Source: Mesorhizobium plurifarium (GTDB taxonomy: Bacteria; Pseudomonadota; Alphaproteobacteria; Rhizobiales; Rhizobiaceae). Taken from it: DNA of 64,000 nt. The notes under the pieces are model-generated. The model ran no database searches and was not told where the DNA came from. It worked only from the letters and a program-made list of their open reading frames with translations. Positions 9,417 through 17,278 of the stretch are shown here, one piece after another (within the stretch, counting starts at the first letter, position 1; each line of letters starts with the position of its first letter). The position numbers and the translations under genes were made by a program. The stretch spans positions 108,130-172,129 of the forward strand of contig CCNB01000043.1 in the NCBI GenBank assembly GCA_000824785.1, written 5' to 3'.

Positions 9417-10397
9417 TCAAGCGTCGGGCTGCAGTCGCCGCCGCTTGCGGTCGACGCCGAGGCCCGTCGCCTCGAGCAGGCCCTTGCGCTTGGCGTCGTA
9501 GTAGTAGCCGGTCTGGTAGAGCGTGTCGGCTCGCTTGGCGTTGCCGCCCGAAACCAGCCAGGCGCCGCGCAGATATTTCACCGCGTATTTGAGGTTGGTC
9601 TCGGCGTCGAACAGGCCGGCCGCCGGCCCGTCATAGCCCATGCCGCGCGCCGTAGCGTGCTTGATCTGCATCAGCCCCCAATGGCCGTGATTGTAGGCTT
9701 TCGGGTTGAATGTGCTCTCGCGGTTCACGACATGGCGCACCAGCTCGACCGGCACTTCGTAGATCGCCGAATATTTCTCGATCAGCCGCTCGATCTCGCC
9801 GCGCGGGCCGCTGGCATGCTGCTCGGGCTGGCCGGGTGCCGCCAGCAGAGCCGGGTTTCCCGGAACCACATAGGCGGCCTGCTGGACGCCCGGCATTGGG
9901 GCGACTTTCGCCGACTGGCCGGTGACCGGCATTGCCATGCCCGCGGTCGTGTAGACCGCCGCCTGCTTGATCGACGCCCCTTGCTTGATGGATCCTGGAC
10001 TGGTCGGCGAGCCGCCGGCCGTCAGCACCGGCGGCGGCGGAAACTGGCCGGCCATCGGCGTCGCTCCGGCGAAGGCCGCGGGCTGAGCCAGCGTCGCGCC
10101 GGGCTGGACGGGCGGCGGCAACAGCGCGCCTTGCGTCGCGGGCGCGCCCGGCGCGGTCGACATGGCGACGGCATCGCCGGCGAGCGCCGCGGTCTGCACC
10201 TGCGCGAGCCCGGAAGGCTCCGGCAGCACGGCAACCGTTTCCGGCAGCGCAAGGGTCGGCGTGTCGTCCGCGACAGCAGGCGTAGAGGCTGCCGCAAGCG
10301 CGGGTGCGGCCTTCATCTGCGAGGTCGAGGTGCAACCGCTGAGACCGGCTGCTGCAACGAGCACGCCGAGCGCGGTGAATATGATTTTAGCTGGCAA
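9417..10397 (-). CDS. lytic transglycosylase (SLT domain) lipoprotein
   Basis: An envelope protein of about 326 residues. From a TTG at 10397 it reads PAKIIFTALGVLVAAAGLSG then C, a clean lipoprotein signal with lipobox LSGC. A low-complexity Pro/Ala-rich linker of some 170 residues follows. The C-terminal SLT domain has IYEVPVELVRHVVNRESTFN with the catalytic Glu in the NRES motif, then GHWGLMQIKHATARGMG and ETNLKYAVKYLRG. It would cleave peptidoglycan glycan strands to anhydro-muropeptides at the inner face of the outer membrane. The frame extends further upstream to 10595, but that would overlap the promoter of the divergent methyltransferase gene and bury the lipobox, so the TTG start is preferred; it is not certain. 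Confidence 0.85.
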   Translation of the reverse strand: MPAKIIFTALGVLVAAAGLSGCTSTSQMKAAPALAAASTPAVADDTPTLALPETVAVLPEPSGLAQVQTAALAGDAVAMSTAPGAPATQGALLPPPVQPGATLAQPAAFAGATPMAGQFPPPPVLTAGGSPTSPGSIKQGASIKQAAVYTTAGMAMPVTGQSAKVAPMPGVQQAAYVVPGNPALLAAPGQPEQHASGPRGEIERLIEKYSAIYEVPVELVRHVVNRESTFNPKAYNHGHWGLMQIKHATARGMGYDGPAAGLFDAETNLKYAVKYLRGAWLVSGGNAKRADTLYQTGYYYDAKRKGLLEATGLGVDRKRRRLQPDA

Positions 10398-10562
10398 GCC
10401 GTGCAGGTCCGGTTTGTCGGTTGTTAAGGAGTCCTTACACCAGCGATTCACACCCGGCAATCGGGGCCAGCAGGCGGTTTTCGGGTGGCGATAACAGGGC
10501 GGAAATGCCATATTGTTCTGGATATGTACTCGTTTTTCGCTGTTTTGCGGAAGGAAAACGCC

Positions 10563-11132
10563 ATGAAACCCGCATCTGAGATCACGGCCGGCCACGCAGT
10601 GTTAGAAACAGTGATCGGCTTCATGGGCATCGCCTGGAGCGAGAAGGGCCTGATCCGGCTCTGCCTGCCCGAACGCAGCCGCGAGGCGATCGAGCGCCGG
10701 CTGTTGCGCCACCCCGGCGTCTCGACCTCGACGGACCAGCCGCAATGGGTGGTCGAGCTGATCGCCTCGATCAAGGCCTACGCGGCCGGCGAGGACGTCG
10801 ACTTCTCCGGCGTGCCGGTCGACCTGGACGGCGTCGACGACTTTCGCCTCGCCATCTACGATGCCGCGCGCAAACTCCGCTTCGGCGAGACCACCACCTA
10901 TGGTGAGTTGGCAAGGCGCGCCGGCCATGCCGGCCTTCCGCGCGAGACGGGTGCGGCGCTTGGCGCCAATCCGGTGCCGTTGGTTATCCCATGCCACCGC
11001 ATCCTCGCCGCGGGCGGCAAGATCGGCGGCTTCTCCGCTCCGGGCGGCTCGGCGACCAAGGAAAAGATGCTGGCCATGGAAGGCGTTCGCGTCGGCCCGC
11101 CGCCGGCCGCGCAGGCCTCGTTCGGTTTCTGA
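10563..11132 (+). CDS. ogt: methylated-DNA--[protein]-cysteine S-methyltransferase
   Basis: A 189-residue suicide DNA repair protein that moves the methyl group of O6-methylguanine to its own cysteine. The active-site motif is PCHR at 143-146 (Cys144). The DNA-binding part is RKLRFGETTTYGELARRAGH with the Asn-containing ALGANPVPLVIPCHR segment. The N-terminal half is the usual variable ribonuclease-like subdomain. The ATG at 10563 has GGAAGGAAAACG ahead of it; an upstream in-frame start at 10485 would run through the divergent promoter region. It lacks an Ada-type N-terminal domain, so it is Ogt-like. Confidence 0.93.
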   Translation: MKPASEITAGHAVLETVIGFMGIAWSEKGLIRLCLPERSREAIERRLLRHPGVSTSTDQPQWVVELIASIKAYAAGEDVDFSGVPVDLDGVDDFRLAIYDAARKLRFGETTTYGELARRAGHAGLPRETGAALGANPVPLVIPCHRILAAGGKIGGFSAPGGSATKEKMLAMEGVRVGPPPAAQASFGF

Positions 11133-11159
11133 GGGGCGCCCGCTCGCTCCCCGTATCAA

Positions 11160-11486
11160 TTAGTCGTGCAGGAACCGGCGGCGGAAGCGCCGGTCGAAAT
11201 CCGGGCGCTTGCAGACATAGACCATGCAGGATCTGGTGTCGGCGCTCGGCACATAGGCGCGCGCCCGCACTTCGCCCGCGTTGCAGAAGCGCTCGTCACG
11301 CACATAGCGGTCGTAGAGCGGCAGCCCCGGCACGCGCGTCGACTGGTAGCGCAGGATGACGGCGCCCTGTCTGGCGATCGTCGCCTGCACCCGGTCGCAG
11401 CTCATGCGCGTCGGATCGTAACGCGACACCGCTTGCGCCTCGGCGGCCAGCAGCAGGAAACAGGTGGCAAGCAAAATGGTCTTCAT
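11160..11486 (-). CDS. small secreted hypothetical protein
   Basis: A 108-residue protein with a signal peptide (MKTILLATCFLLLAAEAQAV). The mature part has four cysteines (MSCDRVQ, RFCNAGEV, RSCMVYVCKRP), suggesting two disulfides in the periplasm, and a basic C-terminus (RRFRRRFLHD). I recognise the general type from rhizobial genomes but no function. The ATG at 11486 is preceded by GGGGGAATC. It is convergent with the ogt-type gene, with only 27 bp between their stops. Confidence 0.75.
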   Translation of the reverse strand: MKTILLATCFLLLAAEAQAVSRYDPTRMSCDRVQATIARQGAVILRYQSTRVPGLPLYDRYVRDERFCNAGEVRARAYVPSADTRSCMVYVCKRPDFDRRFRRRFLHD

Positions 11487-11603
11487 GATTCCCCCTCCAT
11501 GGAACGCGGCAAGCATCTCATCCCTCCACAACGCGGGGCCGCTGTCAAAACTTCCATTGCCTTCGATGAGGACGACATGCCGGCGGCGCCTCAAGCGACC
11601 CGT

Positions 11604-11632
11604 CTTGTTTTCTCGCGCAAACTATCCTATAT
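11604..11632 (+). promoter_or_regulatory. sigma-70-type promoter of the cold shock gene
   Basis: CTTGTT at 11604-11609 and CTATAT at 11627-11632 are separated by 17 bp, a good match to rhizobial housekeeping promoters. The inferred start near 11639 gives a 5' leader of about 125 nt. The leader contains a hairpin (CCGGAC TTTG GTCCGG, about 11713-11728), a plausible site for cold-dependent control as seen in other csp leaders. Confidence 0.6.
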
Positions 11633-11763
11633 CCGCTCCATTGAATTTGGCCGATCGATCGGGCCTCGCGATCCCTCGCGTTTGCTGACGTCTCCAAAAT
11701 TTCGATACCACCGGCCGGACTTTGGTCCGGTCAAACAAAAGCAAATGTGGAAGGGCATTTTCC

Positions 11764-11976
11764 ATGGCAACTGGTACGGTCAAGTGGTTCAACGCCACCA
11801 AGGGCTACGGCTTCATTCAGCCTGACAATGGCGGCGCGGACGTTTTCGTCCACATCTCCGCTGTCGAGCGCGCTGGCATGACGAGCCTGGCTGAAGGCCA
11901 GAAGATCAACTTCGAGATCGAGCAGGACCGCCGCACCGGCAAGTCCGCTGCTGGGTCTCTGAGCAAGGCAGCCTGA
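11764..11976 (+). CDS. cspA: cold shock protein, CspA family
   Basis: A 70-residue single OB-fold nucleic acid chaperone. RNP1 is KGYGFI (13-18) and RNP2 is DVFVHI (26-31); the protein starts MATGTVKWFNATKGYGFIQP. It binds single-stranded RNA and melts secondary structure, typically at low temperature or in growth transitions. The ATG at 11764 follows AAGGGCATTTTCC. The long structured leader is consistent with post-transcriptional control. Which csp paralogue this is cannot be decided here. Confidence 0.95.
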   Translation: MATGTVKWFNATKGYGFIQPDNGGADVFVHISAVERAGMTSLAEGQKINFEIEQDRRTGKSAAGSLSKAA

Positions 11977-12141
11977 TTTGGCGATAGCGCGCGCCGGACG
12001 AAGGTTCGGGGCGCGCGGCAAGTCACGGATGTACTGACGGTCGCGCGAGAAGCGCGCCGGAGCGAAAGGACCCGACAAGCTGGAACAGCAGATAGCTGCC
12101 AGCCCGGACTGGACGCTCCCGATCAGGCTACCGGCATAGGA

Positions 12142-12166
12142 AGGCGGGCATTGCCCGCCTTTTTTT
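12142..12166 (+). terminator. rho-independent terminator downstream of cspA
   Basis: Perfect stem AGGCGGGCA / TGCCCGCCT followed by seven T residues. It lies 165 nt after the cspA stop. The intervening stretch has further stems (for example GCGCGC at 11984 pairing with GCGCGC near 12013), so either cspA has a long structured 3' UTR or a small RNA is encoded there. Confidence 0.85.
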
Positions 12167-12245
12167 ATTGCCTGGAGTTTGGGCGAGTTCGGGCCCAGCA
12201 GGCCCACGGGTGGCTCTTTTGGCCCATTAGCGCTACCTTTCATGC

Positions 12246-12446
12246 ATGACCAAACTCGAGCAGATCGAAAAGTCCGTCGCCGAACTGAGCCCCGAAGAGC
12301 TGAAAGCCTTTGCCGTCTGGTTCGAGGCGCTGCAGGCTGATCTGTGGGATAAGCAGATCGAAGCCGACGCGAGGGCGGGGCCGCTGGACAAGCTTGCAGA
12401 ACAAGCACTGGCCGACCACCGCGCCGGCCGGACCCGACCTCTGTGA
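12246..12446 (+). CDS. antitoxin-like small protein of a decayed RelE/ParE pair
   Basis: A 66-residue helical acidic protein (MTKLEQIEKSVAELSPEELK, FAVWFEALQADLWDKQIEAD). This pattern is typical of the small antitoxins that precede RelE/ParE-type toxins in rhizobia. Its TGA at 12444 overlaps the GTG start of the following toxin reading frame (GTGA), the usual coupling in such pairs. The partner toxin is frameshifted, so the antitoxin is probably an orphan or residual. Confidence 0.7.
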   Translation: MTKLEQIEKSVAELSPEELKAFAVWFEALQADLWDKQIEADARAGPLDKLAEQALADHRAGRTRPL

Positions 12447-12690
12447 ACCACTTTGCCGCCCCTTCGTTATGGGACGCCTACGATAAATTACCTAAATCAA
12501 TCAGGATGACGATAGCTTTGCCAAGCTGCGCGCAGATCCGTTTCATCCTTCGCTCCATTTCAAGCGGGTTGGACGTTATTGGTCAGCTCGAGTTGATCTG
12601 GACTACCGTGCTGTCGCAGTCCGGGACCAGGACGACATGATCTGGTTTTGGATCGGCACCCACTCCGAATATGAACGCCTTTTGAAATAG
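12443..12690 (+). pseudogene. RelE/ParE-like toxin, frameshifted
   Basis: The first frame from GTG 12443 gives MNHFAAPSLWDAYDKLPKSI, a typical toxin start. A net loss of one base near 12500 moves the rest to another frame: DDDSFAKLRADPFHPSLHFK, then RVGRYWSARVDLDYRAVAVR and WFWIGTHSEYERLLK, ending at TAG 12688. Those later segments contain the conserved RelE-fold strands (HPSLHFKRVG, YRAVAV, WFWIGTH). The unshifted frame would make a 65-residue nonsense-tailed peptide. The toxin is therefore expected to be inactive unless the shift is a sequencing error. Confidence 0.75.
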
Positions 12691-12771
12691 CCGCTTACGG
12701 CCGTGGGCGTACCGAGCGGCTCGTTGGCGCGCTCGTACAGGTCAGGTGCGAAGCGGCGATCGCATGAGGAA

Positions 12772-13380
12772 TTACCCCACCCACTCGATCGGCACATGCC
12801 CCTTGTCCGCCTCGACCCGCTTCAGCCAAGCGGCGACGGCCGGATAGGCATCGAGCTGGAAACCGCCCATCTCGGCCGTATGGGTATAGGCATAGAGCGC
12901 AATGTCGGCGACGCTGTAGGCGCTGCCTGCGAAGAACTCGTTCCGCTGCAGGTGCTGGTTCATCACGCCGAGCGCCTTGTTGCCGCGCTCCAGCGTCTGC
13001 GCCAGCCGTTCCGGCGTGGCGTCCTTCGCCCGTTCCGGGAAGGTCAAAAGCGCCTTGCGCACCGCGATGTAAGGTTCATGGCTGTATTGCTCAAAGAACA
13101 GCCATTGGTAAGCCAGCGCCCGCTCATATTTGTCGGCCGGCAGGAAGCGCGTGCCCTCGGCGAGATAGAGCAGGATGGCGTTGCTCTCGGCGATGCGCCT
13201 GCCGTCGTCGAGCTCGAGCATCGGCACCATCGCGTTCGGATTCTTGGCGACATAGTCGGGCTTGCGCGTTTCGCCGGTATGCGAACTCACCTCGACCCGG
13301 GTGAAGGGGACGCCGAGCTTCGCCATCAACAGCCGCGGCTTGTAGCAATTGCCGCTGTCGGCCATGTCGTAAAGGATCAT
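12772..13380 (-). CDS. glutathione S-transferase family protein
   Basis: A 202-residue two-domain cytosolic GST. The N-terminal thioredoxin-like domain includes MADSGNCYKPRLLMAKLGVP, the cis-proline segment NAMVPMLELDDGR and the glutathione-contacting ESNAILLYLAEG. The helical C-terminal domain has FAGSAYSVADIALYAYTH, the N-capping box typical of the family. It probably conjugates or reduces electrophiles; the substrate is unknown. The ATG is at 13380. It is monocistronic, with a repeat element just upstream. Confidence 0.88.
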   Translation of the reverse strand: MILYDMADSGNCYKPRLLMAKLGVPFTRVEVSSHTGETRKPDYVAKNPNAMVPMLELDDGRRIAESNAILLYLAEGTRFLPADKYERALAYQWLFFEQYSHEPYIAVRKALLTFPERAKDATPERLAQTLERGNKALGVMNQHLQRNEFFAGSAYSVADIALYAYTHTAEMGGFQLDAYPAVAAWLKRVEADKGHVPIEWVG

Positions 13381-13410
13381 ACCTTTTGCCTCTCCGAGTC
13401 TCCTTGGAAC

Positions 13411-13520
13411 GCTCTAAAGCGCGTCGCGATCCTTCGGATTCGCTCCATGCGCTTTAGGTCTTGATTTTACGCATGTCTTTATCCCGAAACCGGTTCCCAC
13501 TTCCGGGAGACATGCTCTAA
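13411..13520. repeat. interspersed repeat, family C copy 1
   Basis: A 110-bp stretch beginning GCTCTAAAGCGCGTCGCGAT, with the internal words CGCTTTAGGTCTTGATTTTA and CGCATGTCTTTATCCCGAAA, and ending CATGCTCTAA. The reverse complement of the last two thirds matches the sequence at 23042-23121 in order and spacing. It is a short dispersed repeat known by pattern from Mesorhizobium intergenic regions, with no coding capacity. Confidence 0.7.
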
Positions 13521-13564
13521 CGCGCGCGGCCAGGTCCCATCCAGTGATTTGTTTTTGAGAAGAA

Positions 13565-13650
13565 CCATCAGCGACGCTGATACGTCCTTTGGGGGCCAGC
13601 ATCAGCGATGCTGATACGCTTTCTCTGGTCGGCATCAGCGATGCTGATGC
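13565..13650. repeat. three tandem hairpin units at the end of an EAL gene
   Basis: Three copies of a small palindrome, CATCAGCGACGCTGATAC (13566), GCATCAGCGATGCTGATAC (13599) and GCATCAGCGATGCTGATGC (13632), are spaced 33-34 bp apart. Each forms an 8-bp stem with a 3-base loop. The third copy includes the last codons and stop of the EAL protein (LHQHR then TGA at 13637-13635 on the minus strand), so the array extends the gene's 3' end downstream. The array may stabilise or terminate the EAL mRNA. Confidence 0.75.
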
Positions 13651-14495
13651 AGGGGTACGACCTTGTTGCCGGCGTCGAGCAGGGCACCGATGGAAAGCGG
13701 TTCTTCCTCGAAGATCGTGCCGGCGAGCGCCGGGCGAGCGAGATGGAAACCCTGCAAAAGGTCGACGCCGCCCTCGAGCGCGACGCGCAAATGCTGCGCG
13801 TTTTCGATGCCCTCGACCAGCACTTTTGCGCCGCGATCATGCAGCGTCGCCACCAACGGCCGGAAGAAGCGCTCGGCGGCGGCGTGGCGGCAGAGCTCGC
13901 CGAACCAGGCGCCATCGATCTTGACGATGTCGGGCGCAAGCAGGTCGATGCGCGCCTCGGTCGAATGCCCCGTGCCGAAATCGTCGATGGCGATGCGGAT
14001 GCCGTCGCGCCGCATTTCGCGCACCAGGCTGGCAAGAACGTGGTCGTCGGCCGCCTGCTCGGTGATCTCGCAGACCAGCAGGCCGGGCTCCAGATCGAAA
14101 TCTCCGAGATGCCTGGTCATCAGCCGGATCTCGGCGAGCGCCCGTCCGAGATGGTCGTTGACGTTTGGATTGTAGTTGAAGAACAGCGTCAATCCCTCGA
14201 CGCCGATGTTGCGATAATTGCCGAGATGCAGCATGCGGCACAGCGTTTCGACAAACAGCCGGTCGGACGCGGGAACGCCGCCGAAGAAGATCGAAGAGGC
14301 TACCGGCTGGGCAATACGGCGCGGCTCGATCAGCCCTTCAACGGCAACCGCCCTGAGCACGCTGCCTTCCGGCGCGAAGATCGGTTGATAGGCGCTCCAC
14401 AGCCGGAACTCGCCATAGACGCCGAACTGGAGGCCGATCTCGTCGGCGAAGATCGCCCCGGCGACGTTGCGCCGCCTGTCCGGTTGTCCGCTCAT
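13635..14495 (-). CDS. EAL domain cyclic-di-GMP phosphodiesterase (second of pair)
   Basis: A 286-residue protein consisting essentially of one EAL domain. The key residues are retained: E53 in EGLIEP, N108 in FFNYNPNVND, E143 in CEITEQ, D171-D172 in IAIDDFGTGHS, K192 in DIVKIDG, E228 in VEGIENAQH and Q248 in LLQGFHLA. It is therefore probably catalytic, hydrolysing c-di-GMP to pGpG in the cytoplasm. No sensor or membrane segment is present. The ATG at 14495 overlaps the TGA of the upstream EAL gene (ATGA), so the two are translationally coupled. The pair looks like an old tandem duplication. Confidence 0.88.
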   Translation of the reverse strand: MSGQPDRRRNVAGAIFADEIGLQFGVYGEFRLWSAYQPIFAPEGSVLRAVAVEGLIEPRRIAQPVASSIFFGGVPASDRLFVETLCRMLHLGNYRNIGVEGLTLFFNYNPNVNDHLGRALAEIRLMTRHLGDFDLEPGLLVCEITEQAADDHVLASLVREMRRDGIRIAIDDFGTGHSTEARIDLLAPDIVKIDGAWFGELCRHAAAERFFRPLVATLHDRGAKVLVEGIENAQHLRVALEGGVDLLQGFHLARPALAGTIFEEEPLSIGALLDAGNKVVPLHQHR

Positions 14496-15391
14496 GGCGC
14501 GACCTTGCGCCCGAACACTCTTGCCCGCCGCGCCTGCGGCGCCGGGGCGCCGCTTGCGGCGACCTGTGCCTTGCTTTCTTCGGCCGAAGGCTGCCGCGCG
14601 ACCTTGCCGAAGACGCGAAAGCTGGTGGGGGCAAGTTCCGGCCGGGCAAGCACATAACCTTGCACCATCGAGGCGCCGGACCTCTCGGCGAGCTCCAGCT
14701 GCCAGCTTTCCTCGATCCCTTCGAAGACGGTGCGGATGCCTTGGTCCTCGAAGCTTTGCACCATCGCCGTCAGCAACGCGAAGCCGGCGCCGGACTCCAT
14801 CAGATGGCTGATCCAATGCGCATCGAATTTGACGATGTCGGGCTTGAGTTCCTTGATCCGGTTGATGTCTGAATCATCGGCGCCATAGTCGTCCACCGCG
14901 ATGCGGAACCCGTTCGCCCTGAGCGCTTCGACGAAGCCGTAGAGCGTTTCCTGCGAAGCCGATTTCTGCTCGGTGACCTCGCAGACGATGCGGCGCGGAT
15001 CGATGCCGGCTTCGTGCAGCACCAGCCGCATGTCGCGCAGCGCCTTGTCGGCGATGCTGCGATCGGTGAAGACCGAAGGGTCGAAATTGACGAAGATGGA
15101 GGCCTCTTCCGGCAGGCAGGCGCCGGCGTTCAGAAGATGCAGCGTGCGCGTCAGGGCTTCGATATGCAGCCGGTCGGCCGCCGGGCAAGTCCCGAAGAAT
15201 GCCCCCGGCGATTGCGGCTCGCCGTCGCGGAACGGCCGGATCAGCCCCTCGAAAGCGGCGACCGAAAGCTTGCCCTCCTTGAAGGCGAAGATCGGCTGGA
15301 ACGCGCTCTGCAGCGTATAGATGCCCCAGACACCCGTGGAGGTGCCGTCATCATGACGGATGATATGGGCGAGCCCGATGCTGCGCGACAA
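14492..15391 (-). CDS. EAL domain cyclic-di-GMP phosphodiesterase (first of pair)
   Basis: A 299-residue protein with one EAL domain: E48 in FEGLIRPF, N102 in FVNFDPS, E138 in CEVTEQ, D167-D168 in VDDYGADDSD (Tyr instead of the usual Phe), K188 in DIVKFDAHW, E224 in FEGIEESW and Q244 in VQGYVLARP. All catalytic positions are present; the DDYG variant may alter activity. The C-terminal 45 residues are Pro/Ala/Arg-rich. The start is a TTG at 15391 (GCGGGAAATC upstream); no better start was seen. It is divergent from aatA. Confidence 0.85.
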   Translation of the reverse strand: MSRSIGLAHIIRHDDGTSTGVWGIYTLQSAFQPIFAFKEGKLSVAAFEGLIRPFRDGEPQSPGAFFGTCPAADRLHIEALTRTLHLLNAGACLPEEASIFVNFDPSVFTDRSIADKALRDMRLVLHEAGIDPRRIVCEVTEQKSASQETLYGFVEALRANGFRIAVDDYGADDSDINRIKELKPDIVKFDAHWISHLMESGAGFALLTAMVQSFEDQGIRTVFEGIEESWQLELAERSGASMVQGYVLARPELAPTSFRVFGKVARQPSAEESKAQVAASGAPAPQARRARVFGRKVAP

Positions 15392-15610
15392 GATTTCCCG
15401 CTCCGCGAATAGGCGCGATCCGATCTGCGATCCTGCCAGCCAAGGGTTTACCGGCCGTTGATGAATTTAGCGTTGCCGCTCACACAGGCTGACTTTGGTC
15501 ACGCCTCCTTGACCTCTGGCTCATCGCACAATGCTTGCGCTCGGCGCCATGATGCGACATGAGAGGCGCCGCGGCCGCTCCTGGCCGCTTTTCCTAGGAG
15601 ACATCTTGTC

Positions 15611-16813
15611 ATGGCCTTTCTCGCCGACGCCCTTTCCCGCGTTAAGCCTTCCGCGACCATCGCGGTGACGCAGAAAGCGCGCGAGCTGAAAAATGCCGGC
15701 CGTGACGTGATCGGCCTCGGCGCCGGCGAGCCGGATTTCGATACGCCCGACAACATCAAGAACGCGGCGATCGAGGCGATCCGCCGCGGCGAGACCAAAT
15801 ATCCGCCGGTCTCCGGCATCGTGCCGCTGCGCGAGGCGATCGCGAAGAAATTCAAGCGCGAGAACAATCTCGACTACCGCCCGGAGCAGACCATCGTCGG
15901 CACCGGCGGCAAGCAGATCCTGTTCAACGCCTTCATGGCGACGCTGAACCCGGGCGACGAGGTCATCATCCCACGCCCCTACTGGGTGAGCTATCCCGAA
16001 ATGGTGGCGATCTGCGGCGGCACGTCGGTCTTCGCCGACACCTCGATCGACAACGGCTTCAAGCTGACGGCCGAAGTGCTGGAAAAGGCGATCACGCCGA
16101 AAACCAAATGGCTGTTGATGAATTCGCCGTCCAATCCGTCGGGCGCCGCCTACACCGAGGCCGAGCTTCGGGCGCTGGCCGATGTGCTGCTGAAGCATCC
16201 GCATGTCTGGACGCTGACCGACGACATGTATGAGCACCTGACCTATGGCGACTTCATCTTCAAGACCATCGCCGAGGTCGAGCCGAACCTTTATGAGCGC
16301 ACGCTGACCATGAACGGCGTGTCGAAAGCCTATGCCATGACCGGCTGGCGCATTGGCTACGCCGCCGGCCCGGTGCCGCTCATCAAGGCGATGGACATGA
16401 TCCAGGGCCAGCAGACCTCGGGCGCCTGCACCATCGCGCAATGGGCTTCCGTCGAGGCGCTCAACGGGCCGCAGGATTTCATCGCCAAGAACAAGGCGAT
16501 CTTTCAAAGCAGGCGCGACCTCGTCGTCTCGATGCTCAACCAGGCGCGCGGCATCACCTGCCCCTCACCCGAAGGCGCCTTCTACGTCTATCCGTCCTGT
16601 GCCGGGCTGATCGGCAAGAAGACCAAGACGGGCAAGGTGATCGACAATGACGAGACGTTCTGCTCCGAGCTGTTGGAAGCCGAAGGTGTCGCGGTGGTGT
16701 TCGGTTCGGCCTTCGGCCTTGGACCGAACTTCCGCATCTCCTATGCCACGTCGGAGACGCTGCTGGAGGAAGCCTGCACGCGCATCCAGCGCTTCACCGC
16801 GTCGCTGACCTGA
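15611..16813 (+). CDS. aatA: aspartate aminotransferase, PLP-dependent
   Basis: A 400-residue class I/II aminotransferase of the Sinorhizobium AatA type. It interconverts aspartate and oxaloacetate with glutamate/2-oxoglutarate in the cytoplasm. Visible signatures are GAGEPDFDTPDNIK (near 37), the PLP-phosphate segment GTGGKQILFNAF, NSPSNPSG (171-178), the D204/Y207 region TDDMYEHLTYGD and the Schiff-base lysine K239 in NGVSKAYAMTGWRIGY. The ATG at 15611 has TAGGAG upstream. A CTTGAC at 15508 may be its -35 element, but the -10 is weak. A strong terminator follows. Confidence 0.95.
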   Translation: MAFLADALSRVKPSATIAVTQKARELKNAGRDVIGLGAGEPDFDTPDNIKNAAIEAIRRGETKYPPVSGIVPLREAIAKKFKRENNLDYRPEQTIVGTGGKQILFNAFMATLNPGDEVIIPRPYWVSYPEMVAICGGTSVFADTSIDNGFKLTAEVLEKAITPKTKWLLMNSPSNPSGAAYTEAELRALADVLLKHPHVWTLTDDMYEHLTYGDFIFKTIAEVEPNLYERTLTMNGVSKAYAMTGWRIGYAAGPVPLIKAMDMIQGQQTSGACTIAQWASVEALNGPQDFIAKNKAIFQSRRDLVVSMLNQARGITCPSPEGAFYVYPSCAGLIGKKTKTGKVIDNDETFCSELLEAEGVAVVFGSAFGLGPNFRISYATSETLLEEACTRIQRFTASLT

Positions 16814-16839
16814 TCGGCGCGCAGCCGCCAGACGACAAG

Positions 16840-16866
16840 AACCCGGCTTCAGGCCGGGTTTTTTGT
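16840..16866 (+). terminator. rho-independent terminator of aatA
   Basis: Stem AACCCGGC / GCCGGGTT with loop TTCAG-type, followed by TTTTTT. It starts about 26 nt after the aatA stop and sits between aatA and the convergent cupin gene, so it may serve both strands. Confidence 0.85.
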
Positions 16867-16878
16867 CGGACGCCTGTC

Positions 16879-17274
16879 TCAACCGCCATATTGCTCGTCG
16901 GACACCTGCTCGAGCCAGTCGGCATGGACGCCGTCCAGCGCTTCCTGCATGGCGATGTGTGTCATGGCTGTTTTCGCCCCGGCGCCATGCCAGTGCTTTT
17001 CGCCGGGCGCGAAGGAGACGACATCCCCTGCCCTGATGATCTGGACCGGCTCGCCCCAGCTCTGGGCAAGCCCGGCGCCAGCGGTGACATAGAGCGTCTG
17101 CCCGAGCGGATGGGTGTGCCAGTAAGTGCGCGCGCCGGGCTCGAAACTGACCAGCGTCGCCCTGAGCCGCGCCGGCGCCTCCTTCTCGATGATCGGCGTC
17201 TGCAGCACCCGGTCGGTGAAATACCTGTCCGGCGCGATGATGGTCGGCACGCTGCCGCAAGCCATGATCTTCAT
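16879..17274 (-). CDS. cupin domain protein
   Basis: A 131-residue single-cupin protein of the small quercetinase/mandelonitrile-lyase-like group. The metal-site residues are visible: H53 and H55 in YWHTHPLGQT (with Q59), and H94 or H96 in GEKHWHGAG. An oxidoreductase, isomerase or lyase role on a small molecule is possible; no substrate is evident. The ATG at 17274 lies four bases after the stop of the upstream ICMT-like gene, so the two form an operon. It runs convergent toward the aatA terminator. Confidence 0.85.
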   Translation of the reverse strand: MKIMACGSVPTIIAPDRYFTDRVLQTPIIEKEAPARLRATLVSFEPGARTYWHTHPLGQTLYVTAGAGLAQSWGEPVQIIRAGDVVSFAPGEKHWHGAGAKTAMTHIAMQEALDGVHADWLEQVSDEQYGG

Positions 17275-17278
17275 CGTC

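Noticed and set aside
13565..13650. CRISPR-like array
   Set aside because: Only three units, the repeat is itself a short hairpin inside and after a gene's last codons, spacers about 15 bp, and no cas genes.
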